From: UBA2137 sp050251555
GTDB taxonomy: Bacteria > Pseudomonadota > Alphaproteobacteria > Micavibrionales > Micavibrionaceae
Direction of reading: 5' to 3'
Assembly (NCBI GenBank): GCA_050251555.1
Contig: JBFWMN010000051.1
Span: 1 to 12,893 of the forward strand
Length of the DNA stretch: 12,893 nt
Of this stretch, positions 7,523 through 12,893 are shown one piece after another. How positions within the stretch are numbered: position 1 is the stretch's first letter; every line of letters begins with the position of its first letter. The translations under genes were made by a program, and so were the position numbers. Below the pieces are notes generated by a model. The model worked only from the letters and a program-made list of their open reading frames with translations. It did not search any database and was not told where the DNA came from.

Positions 7523-8976
7523 GCGGCTGATTGCTCCAGTTGTTTCAGTTCGTCGCGTGTGACCTCGCGGTCATCAAAGGGGAGGATTTGGGTGCCGATG
7601 GTCTGGCCTGTTTCGTGGCCTTTGCCTGCAATGATGAGGCTGTCACCCGTTTGGAGGGAAGAGAGTGCAAAGCGGATCGCTTCGCGGCGGTCGCCGATAT
7701 TCTCGGCTTTGGAGGGGTGCGTGATACCGTCCATAATGGATTGACGGATCACGGAGGGGTCTTCGCTACGGGGATTATCGTCGGTAACGATAATCCGGTC
7801 GGCAAGACGATCGGCAATGCCGCCCATAATGGCGCGCTTTGCCTTATCGCGGTCACCGCCGCAGCCAAAGAGAACATGGAGCTTGCCTTCCGTGTGCGGA
7901 CGGATCGCTTCCAATACGGTTTCGAGTGCGCCCGGCTTGTGGGCGTAATCGACAAAGATGGTGGCTCCTTTCGGGTGGCCTTCGACAGGCTCCAAGCGCC
8001 CGGGAACAGGTTTCAACTCGGCTGCGACCTCAACCATTTTCGCCACATCCGTATCGGGGCGGCCAGCGAGGATCATACCAAAGGCACATAAGATATTTTC
8101 CACCTGAAACGCGCCGATCAAGGGCAGATCAAGCTCGTAACCCTGATCGCGGATCGAGAGCGCCAGTTTCTGGCCCTTCGCATGCAGCGTGCGGGACAAC
8201 AGAACGATATCACGGCCTTTTGCTCCGTATGTGATATGTGGAATACCGCGCGCCAGACAAATTTCGGCGAGCTTGGCAAATTCGGGAATATCTGCATTCA
8301 ATACCGCCGTGCCGTTTTCAGGCAGCAGCTCGGCAAACAGACGCGCCTTGGCATTCAGATAAGCAGCAAGGCTCTCGTGATAGTCCAGATGCTCATGCGA
8401 GAAATTGGTAAAGGCGGCAACCTTGATAGCAAGCCCGTCCAGACGATGCTGGTCCAGCCCGTGCGAGGAGGCCTCAATGGCAAGATCGGTGACCTTATGG
8501 TCTTTGGTCAAAAGCGCGACCGTCTCATGCAATTTGGCGGGGTCAGGACTGGTATGCAGGGTCTTTTCGTAAAAACCGCTCGCATATACGCCCATTGTTC
8601 CGATTGAGGCGGCTTTGTGCTCCAACAGATTGAGAAGGACACGGGTAAACCAGACAACCGAGCTTTTGCCCGATGTGCCTGTGACCGCATAGATATGATC
8701 GGGCTGGCCTTCATAAAAACGCGAGGCGATCAGTGCATAGGCTTCGCGGGCATTTTTGACGTGAATGATATCATTGCCCGTTTGGCTCTGATCTTCCGTG
8801 ATGATGGCAGATGCGCCGCGTGCTCTGGCCTGATCAATATAGGCTGTGCCGTCAACATTGACGCCGGAAAGCGCTGCAAACAGGAAGTTCGGCTCGACCT
8901 TACGGGAGTCACTCGTAATTCCATTGATGCTTACATCATGGTCGACGGCGCTGTTTAAAAGGGTGGAAAGCTTCAT
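7519..8976 (-). CDS. murE: UDP-MurNAc-L-Ala-D-Glu:meso-diaminopimelate ligase (MurE)
   Basis: MurE adds the third amino acid of the stem peptide in the cytoplasm. The 485-aa protein shows SDSR (22-25, UDP-MurNAc binding), the P-loop TGTSGKSS (99-106), EASSHGL (168-174), NFSHEHLDYH (191-200), a lysine at 210 (YLNAKARLF) that matches the carbamylated lysine of Mur ligases, PGRLE (325-329), DYAHKPGAL (343-351), GCGGDRD (371-377), DNPR (400-403) and GKGHE (451-455). DNPR is the known meso-diaminopimelate specificity motif, so a DAP-type, Gram-negative wall is predicted. The P-loop has Ser where GKT is more usual, a conservative change. The ATG forms an ATGA overlap with ftsI (8973-8976). Confidence 0.97.
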   Translation of the reverse strand: MKLSTLLNSAVDHDVSINGITSDSRKVEPNFLFAALSGVNVDGTAYIDQARARGASAIITEDQSQTGNDIIHVKNAREAYALIASRFYEGQPDHIYAVTGTSGKSSVVWFTRVLLNLLEHKAASIGTMGVYASGFYEKTLHTSPDPAKLHETVALLTKDHKVTDLAIEASSHGLDQHRLDGLAIKVAAFTNFSHEHLDYHESLAAYLNAKARLFAELLPENGTAVLNADIPEFAKLAEICLARGIPHITYGAKGRDIVLLSRTLHAKGQKLALSIRDQGYELDLPLIGAFQVENILCAFGMILAGRPDTDVAKMVEVAAELKPVPGRLEPVEGHPKGATIFVDYAHKPGALETVLEAIRPHTEGKLHVLFGCGGDRDKAKRAIMGGIADRLADRIIVTDDNPRSEDPSVIRQSIMDGITHPSKAENIGDRREAIRFALSSLQTGDSLIIAGKGHETGQTIGTQILPFDDREVTRDELKQLEQSAA

Positions 8977-10709
8977 TCGAAGGTCACCCCTTCCACATGC
9001 GAGACCATTTGTTTTCCTGAGTGGGCGTCACTTTGCGGGTTCTCGTAAGGCGGGATACCCATGATGGAGACCATGCGCTGAATGACGCGGCCCACAGCAG
9101 GGGCTGCGGTCCAGCCCGCTGTGGCATAGCCGTAGCTCTCTTTTGTACCGTGCGGCTCATCAATCAAAACGAACACGGCATAATCGGGATCAGTGACGGG
9201 GAATGTGGCAATGAACGAGGAAATCAGGCGCTTATGGTCATACCCGCGTAAACCCGGTTGTTCGGCTGTTCCTGTTTTGCCGCCAACCTCGTATCCGGGC
9301 ACTTCGGCGTTTTTCGCAGTACCGTCCGAAACAACCAGACGCAAAAGAGCGCGCATGGCTTTGGATGTTTCTTCGGAAACGACACGCACGGATTTGCGTT
9401 CTTCATTGACCGAAGCAGGGTTTGACGGATCAGCTTGAGGCAGGACAAATGTCGGATGAACTTGCAGACCGCCATTTACAATTTCAGAAAAAGCTGTCGT
9501 CAACTGCAGGGGCGAAACCGCAATCCCGTGACCATAAGAGGCCGTCAATGTGTTCAGGTCACGCCACGGTGTCGGATAGAGCGGCGAACCGATCTCCATG
9601 AGCGACACATCGGGTTTGGTCATCAGACCCAGCTTTTTATAAAAGCTTTTTAAGCCATCCGTCCCGACTTCCTCACCGATAAGCGCCGTTCCGATGTTGG
9701 ATGACACCATGAAAATTTCGGGAACGGACAACACGCGGTTTTCACCGTGATAATCGGTAATCGTAAAACGACCGCGCTTCAATGGCTTTGACGTATCATA
9801 GGAATTGAAGATATTCTTTTCGTTCTTTTCCAATAGGGCCGAGATCGAAAAGACTTTGAAAACAGAACCCAGCTCATACACACCCAGCGTCGGACGATTG
9901 AACATTTTTTGCGCACTCGGGTTGGACGGATTATGCGGGTCAAAATCAGGCAAAGAGGCCAAGGCCAGAACTTCGCCCGTCTTCACATTCATAATCAGAC
10001 CGGCACCCGCCTTGGCGGTGAATTTTTCCATCGTCGCGCTGATTTCCTGACGAAGTGCATGCTGCAAACGAATATCGAGGGTCGTGCGCATCGCGTGGTC
10101 GGGATCATTTTCCAGCGTATCGTCAAAGCCGCGCTCCAAACCTGCCAGGCCTTTACCATCAACATTCGTATAGCCGACAATATGGCTTGCCAGTTCGCCT
10201 TGCGGATAGACGCGGCGGTATTCTTCCTTAAAGGCCAGACCCGGATCGCCGATCTTCATGACCGCCATTTGCTCCTCAGGGACCAAATTGCGCTTCAGCC
10301 AGACAAACCGCCCGGGACGGCTCAGCTTTTTCAAGTAGGATTCATAGGTTTCGTCAGGGAAAATCTTGGCAAGCTGCGCAGCCGTTTCCTTGGCATCAAT
10401 CACAAATTTGGGATCGGCATAAAGCGAGGCGGTTTTAAGCGAAGTCGCCAGCAACATCCCGTTGCGGTCCAGAATATCGGCACGCTTGCCTGATTTGACG
10501 GCAGGTTCATAGGAGCTGACCACCTGCCCGTCATCGCTCCAGAAAGCGCCCTGCAGGATCATCAGATCAAACAAGCGCACGGATACGACGAGATAGGCCA
10601 GAATAAAGCAGATGCTTAAAACGACGAGACGCGAACGTGCTGTTTCCAGCGCCGCCGAGCGGTTCCCCATGATCGTGAAAGACAGGCGGTGGAGAGGATG
10701 GCGTTTCAT
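8973..10709 (-). CDS. ftsI: Septal peptidoglycan transpeptidase, penicillin-binding protein 3 (FtsI)
   Basis: FtsI is the class B penicillin-binding protein that crosslinks septal peptidoglycan as the partner of FtsW. The 578-aa product has a short cytoplasmic N-terminus, a single membrane anchor (about 28-50), a pedestal domain starting around RADILDRNG (76-84) and a transpeptidase domain. The catalytic triplets are visible: SVFK (Ser282-Lys285, within YELGSVFK), SSN (336-338) and KTGT (478-481). The usual YEPGSTFK reads YELGSVFK here, which keeps the nucleophile and the lysine. The ATG overlaps the ftsL stop (ATGA, 10706-10709), with GGAGG 7 nt upstream. The protein could be called PBP2 or PBP3 by naming habit, but its place between ftsL and murE makes FtsI the secure choice. 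Confidence 0.96.
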   Translation of the reverse strand: MKRHPLHRLSFTIMGNRSAALETARSRLVVLSICFILAYLVVSVRLFDLMILQGAFWSDDGQVVSSYEPAVKSGKRADILDRNGMLLATSLKTASLYADPKFVIDAKETAAQLAKIFPDETYESYLKKLSRPGRFVWLKRNLVPEEQMAVMKIGDPGLAFKEEYRRVYPQGELASHIVGYTNVDGKGLAGLERGFDDTLENDPDHAMRTTLDIRLQHALRQEISATMEKFTAKAGAGLIMNVKTGEVLALASLPDFDPHNPSNPSAQKMFNRPTLGVYELGSVFKVFSISALLEKNEKNIFNSYDTSKPLKRGRFTITDYHGENRVLSVPEIFMVSSNIGTALIGEEVGTDGLKSFYKKLGLMTKPDVSLMEIGSPLYPTPWRDLNTLTASYGHGIAVSPLQLTTAFSEIVNGGLQVHPTFVLPQADPSNPASVNEERKSVRVVSEETSKAMRALLRLVVSDGTAKNAEVPGYEVGGKTGTAEQPGLRGYDHKRLISSFIATFPVTDPDYAVFVLIDEPHGTKESYGYATAGWTAAPAVGRVIQRMVSIMGIPPYENPQSDAHSGKQMVSHVEGVTFE

Positions 10710-11242
10710 CGCGTACCCTCCGTTTTCTCATCACCCAGATTATCAATCAGCGAGGTAAAAGTTGTGTCGTCTTTTTGCTCCAGAGCCTCGGCGCGTGACG
10801 GCGCGGTCGGTGCCTCCACTTTTCCTGCAGCAGGGGCAACATTGCTTAAAGACGCATCCATATACATGGGCTGCGTTTGCGGCGCTGTTTCATCAACGGG
10901 CGGTTGCTTGAAGGCGCGTTGCGGAATGGTCGGCTTATGCGACGGGACGGGCGCGTCTTTCAAACGAATATCCAGCGCCAACGAATTTTCAAGGGTCGCG
11001 GGAACAGATGCGGGCTGAAGCATCGGGTTTTCAGCCAAACCTTCCAGACGGTCGGGGCGGTTCAAATAGGCCCACTCGGCTGTCAGCACGCGTGTGCTTT
11101 CATGTTCCTTGGCGAGTTGCTCGGCAATTGCGGCAATGGCGCGCTCCTCGCGCTGCACACGTTGCGACACGAAGAAAAGGGCTGTGCCCGATGCCAGTAC
11201 CATCAGGGTAATGGCAACAAGAGAAAGACGCTTTTTATCCAT
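10706..11242 (-). CDS. ftsL: FtsL-like cell division protein with extended C-terminus
   Basis: FtsL is a small bitopic divisome protein that, with FtsB and FtsQ, activates FtsWI at the septum. This 178-aa product has a short basic N-terminus, one membrane segment (about 6-26), a charged, probably coiled-coil stretch (about 27-55) and AEWAYLNRPDRLEGLA (55-70), which matches the conserved alphaproteobacterial FtsL segment. Residues 75-178 form a long tail rich in Pro, Ala and charged residues with no domain I recognise, whereas a typical enterobacterial FtsL stops near 120 aa. Sequence conservation in the family is low, so the call depends on topology, the AEW..L motif and the position between rsmH and ftsI. 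The ATG (11240-11242) has a strong AAGGAGG ribosome site (11254-11260) inside the end of rsmH. Confidence 0.85.
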   Translation of the reverse strand: MDKKRLSLVAITLMVLASGTALFFVSQRVQREERAIAAIAEQLAKEHESTRVLTAEWAYLNRPDRLEGLAENPMLQPASVPATLENSLALDIRLKDAPVPSHKPTIPQRAFKQPPVDETAPQTQPMYMDASLSNVAPAAGKVEAPTAPSRAEALEQKDDTTFTSLIDNLGDEKTEGTR

Positions 11243-11245
11243 GGA

Positions 11246-12196
11246 TCAGGCAGCCTCCTTGCAGGTAGTGCGGATCGCCGCACGCAATTTGGCTGAACGC
11301 GCACGCGGGTTCAGTTTCGTTTCGGCTTCGGTGGGAATGAGGGCTTTGGAGGTAATCAAGGTGAAAGGCGATGCGGAATGCGCATCTTGGGAGGACGCGT
11401 ACTTGTCGGTACGCGATTTGGCGGGTGAATTGTCTTTGAGGAATGTTTTGACAATCCGGTCTTCGAGGGAGTGGAAGGAGACGACAACGAGCCGCCCTCC
11501 GGGTTTGAGAATAGAGAGAGAAGCAGCTAATGCACGCTCCAACTCATCCAACTCATCATTGACGGCAATGCGCAAGGCTTGGAAGGTGCGCGTTGCAGGA
11601 TCGAGTTTATCTTTAGGGGAACGCGGTACGGATGCGCGTACAATCTCAGCCAACTGGCCCGTGCGCTCGATTCTGCCATTTACCCGCTCAGCCACAATCG
11701 CTTTGGCGATACGACGAGAAAGACGCTCTTCGCCATAGGCATAGATGAGGTTTGCAAGCTCTTCTTCCTCGCGGGAATTCACAATATCGGCAGCCGTTTC
11801 GCCGGAAGATGTGTCCATACGCATATCCAGCGGTGCATCATAGCGGAAGGAAAAGCCACGCTCAGCTTGGTCGATCTGCATCGAGGAGACACCGATATCG
11901 ATAACAAACCCGTCCACTTGCTCAAAACCAGCTTGCGTCAAAAGCTGTGCAACGTCGCCAAACGCTCCATGCAACAACATCAGGCGACCGTCCATTTCCT
12001 CAACCAGCGCCTGCCCGTTGGCAATTGCGGTTTCGTCACGGTCAATCGCGACGACGCGGCAATCCGCTTTTCCGAGAATGGCGCGCGTATAGCCACCCGC
12101 ACCAAATGTCCCATCAACATAAATCTCTCCATCTTTCGGGGAGAGCGTTTCCAGAACCTCTGCCAGCATCACGGGGATATGGGGCGCATCAGTCAT
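11246..12196 (-). CDS. rsmH: 16S rRNA (cytosine-1402-N4)-methyltransferase (RsmH/MraW)
   Basis: RsmH uses S-adenosylmethionine to methylate N4 of C1402 in 16S rRNA at the ribosomal P site. The 316-aa protein shows HIPVML (6-11), the SAM-binding DGTFGAGGYT (28-37), DRD (52-54), DIGVSSMQ (100-107), RGFSFRYDAPLDMRMD (113-128), TRTFQALRIAVNDEL (202-216), SFHSLEDR (240-247) and the C-terminal NPRARSAKLRA (296-306). The reading frame stays open to a GTG at 12217. The ATG at 12194-12196 is preferred because GGGGGAGG (12203-12210) lies 6 nt upstream and because family members begin just before HIPVML. With this start the gene overlaps mraZ by 8 bp, which suggests coupled translation. In E. coli, RsmH is reported to counteract MraZ, so their pairing may be regulatory. 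Confidence 0.96.
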   Translation of the reverse strand: MTDAPHIPVMLAEVLETLSPKDGEIYVDGTFGAGGYTRAILGKADCRVVAIDRDETAIANGQALVEEMDGRLMLLHGAFGDVAQLLTQAGFEQVDGFVIDIGVSSMQIDQAERGFSFRYDAPLDMRMDTSSGETAADIVNSREEEELANLIYAYGEERLSRRIAKAIVAERVNGRIERTGQLAEIVRASVPRSPKDKLDPATRTFQALRIAVNDELDELERALAASLSILKPGGRLVVVSFHSLEDRIVKTFLKDNSPAKSRTDKYASSQDAHSASPFTLITSKALIPTEAETKLNPRARSAKLRAAIRTTCKEAA

Positions 12197-12656
12197 TGGC
12201 AGCCTCCCCCTTAGCACGCGGGAGCGTCAGCCCCTTGGATTTTACGTTTTTGCGGGCAGCATCCTGACGCGCACTCAAAGCCTTGGGCGACCAGATTTGA
12301 AACTTCTTACCCAAACCGACAAACGCCACTTCCTCACCAAGGCCTGCATGGTCAATCATGTTTTGAGGTAAAACGATACGGCCTGTATCATCAATTGAGA
12401 GAGGCACAGCCTCACCAAAAATGGTGGTCGCCAGATCGTCCTGCGATTCGGAAAACAGGTCGAAATTATCAAGACGCGCCGAAATCTCATCCATGAATTT
12501 GGGTGCAAACCCCTCTAACGCCGCATGATGCGGTGAGCGAAACAGGATGACCTGCGCCCCGCCATCTGCCCCCAAAGCCGCACGAAATGGCGCAGGAACC
12601 GAGACACGGCCCTTCTTGTCCAGCTTATTCACGGTGGTGGAGAGGAACAGCGCCAC
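12189..12656 (-). CDS. mraZ: Transcriptional regulator of the dcw cluster (MraZ)
   Basis: MraZ is a ring-forming DNA-binding protein with two AbrB-like (SpoVT-AbrB) halves, and in E. coli it represses the dcw promoter. The first half has NKLDKKGRVSVPAPFR and the second has DDTGRIVLPQNM, the two expected copies of the GR(V/I)..P core. The start is uncertain. The frame is open to a GTG at 12716, which would add 20 residues. I prefer the GTG at 12654-12656 because family proteins typically begin immediately before LFLST..NKLD. The 60 bases upstream are also AT-rich with unusual codons, unlike the gene body. Neither start has a good Shine-Dalgarno. With the chosen start the protein is 155 aa, close to the usual length. 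Four operator-like repeats lie about 70-105 bp upstream, which fits autoregulation. rsmH overlaps the 3' end. Confidence 0.92.
   Translation of the reverse strand: MALFLSTTVNKLDKKGRVSVPAPFRAALGADGGAQVILFRSPHHAALEGFAPKFMDEISARLDNFDLFSESQDDLATTIFGEAVPLSIDDTGRIVLPQNMIDHAGLGEEVAFVGLGKKFQIWSPKALSARQDAARKNVKSKGLTLPRAKGEAAND
12203..12210 (-). promoter_or_regulatory. Ribosome binding site that sets the rsmH start
   Basis: GGGGGAGG on the minus strand, inside the 3' end of mraZ and 6 nt upstream of the ATG at 12196. It is the reason for preferring this ATG to the GTG at 12217. Confidence 0.75.
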
Positions 12657-12728
12657 TGTTTTACGACGACTTTCGAAAAAAGTTAGAGAGTTTGGTTTTT
12701 CTGCAGAATCACCCACGAAAGGAATTTC

Positions 12729-12763
12729 ATGGATATATATGGGATATCATGGGAAACCATGGG
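12729..12763. promoter_or_regulatory. Four 10-bp-period ATGGG repeats, probable MraZ operator
   Basis: On the plus strand, ATGGA (12729), ATGGG (12739), ATGGG (12749) and ATGGG (12759) recur at exactly 10-bp steps, so the copies fall on the same face of the helix. E. coli MraZ is known to bind TGGGN direct repeats separated by 5 nt, which has the same period and core. The match to that rule and the position just upstream of mraZ make this a probable operator. The TGGG cores read on the strand opposite to mraZ. The repeats also create short palindromes (GATATC, CCATGG) as a by-product. Confidence 0.65.
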
Positions 12764-12770
12764 CCGACAA
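12743..12770 (-). promoter_or_regulatory. Weak candidate promoter for the dcw operon
   Basis: On the minus strand, TTGTCG (12765-12770) and GATATC (12743-12748) are separated by 16 bp. Each hexamer matches only about half of the sigma-70 consensus. If it is real, the operator repeats would overlap the -10 and the start point, as expected for repression. No better pair was found between 12700 and 12893. Confidence 0.2.
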
Positions 12771-12771
12771 A

Positions 12772-12800
12772 TTGATGCTGATTTTCGCGTCACGTTTATC
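12772..12800 (+). promoter_or_regulatory. Weak candidate divergent promoter
   Basis: On the plus strand, TTGATG (12772-12777) and TTTATC (12795-12800) are separated by 17 bp, about 50 bp upstream of the possible divergent start codon at 12849. The match to consensus is modest, and the call leans on the spacing and the location. Confidence 0.15.
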
Positions 12801-12848
12801 CCCGTTTTTTCTGGTGAAATATTTTTCCGCTGGCACAATTAAGACGAC

Positions 12849-12893
12849 ATGCAAACGAATCATCCCGAAACATCAAAAAAAGCCATTGCCGCC
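12849..12893 (+). CDS. Possible 5' end of a divergent gene, unidentified
   Basis: From the ATG at 12849 the plus strand stays open to the window edge: 15 codons reading MQTNHPETSKKAIAA. The codon choice (GCC, ATT, GCC, GCC) resembles that of the neighbouring genes, and the preceding 60 bp are AT-rich. There is no clear ribosome site, and 15 residues are too few for any functional guess. It could be chance. Confidence 0.25.
   Translation, partial: MQTNHPETSKKAIAA

Noticed and set aside
9909..10493. 194-codon open frame on the plus strand
   Set aside because: Antisense to the ftsI coding region, with no ribosome site and no family resemblance.
11579..12214. 211-codon open frame on the plus strand
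   Set aside because: Antisense to rsmH, which is fully supported by conserved motifs.
12657..12716. N-terminal extension of MraZ from the GTG at 12716
   Set aside because: The extra 20 residues are not typical of the family, the DNA is AT-rich compared with the gene, and there is no ribosome site. It is kept as an alternative start only.
12748..12761. CATGG-GAAA-CCATG inverted repeat as a functional RNA hairpin
   Set aside because: It is a by-product of the ATGGG direct repeats; the exact 10-bp phasing of four copies explains the sequence better.

Overview
The window is an almost uninterrupted division and cell wall (dcw) cluster of an alphaproteobacterium, read entirely on the minus strand (from right to left in these coordinates). 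The gene order is mraZ - rsmH - ftsL - ftsI - murE - murF - mraY - ftsW - murG - murC - murB - ddl (5' end only). The alphaproteobacterial assignment is an inference. It rests on the order of genes (murC-murB-ddl after murG), the alphaproteobacterial style of the MurB N-terminus, the AEW..LN.P.RLE-type FtsL motif and the LPDAHADFIF loop of FtsW. Base composition looks moderate (roughly 50-55 % G+C by eye). I cannot name a genus.

Right edge (12657-12893): the regulatory region. It holds four ATGG(G/A) repeats spaced exactly 10 bp apart, which resemble the known MraZ operator. It also has weak promoter-like sequences on both strands and the possible first 15 codons of a divergent gene that runs off the window. 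From 12656 down to 7519, mraZ, rsmH, ftsL, ftsI, murE and murF are packed with overlaps or a 3-bp gap; three successive junctions are ATGA stop/start overlaps. From 7522 to 2653, murF, mraY, ftsW and murG follow with gaps of 6-13 bp. An 81-bp gap, the largest internal one, separates murG from murC. murC and murB overlap, and ddl starts 13 bp after murB.

Functionally the genes form one pathway. MurB and MurC act early on UDP-MurNAc, MurE and MurF add meso-diaminopimelate and D-Ala-D-Ala, and Ddl makes the D-Ala-D-Ala. MraY and MurG build lipid I and lipid II at the membrane. FtsW and FtsI (PBP3) polymerise and crosslink septal peptidoglycan, with FtsL as a divisome scaffold. RsmH methylates 16S rRNA and MraZ is the likely repressor of the cluster.

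The clearest departure from the textbook arrangement is the absence of murD. It normally lies between mraY and ftsW, but here those genes are 13 bp apart. MurD activity is essential, so the gene should be elsewhere in the genome. Smaller points are the operator-like repeat array, a long low-complexity tail on FtsL and an altered glycine motif in MurB. I see no mobile elements, tRNAs, rRNAs, CRISPR arrays or unknown multi-gene system; apart from these points the region is an ordinary housekeeping operon.
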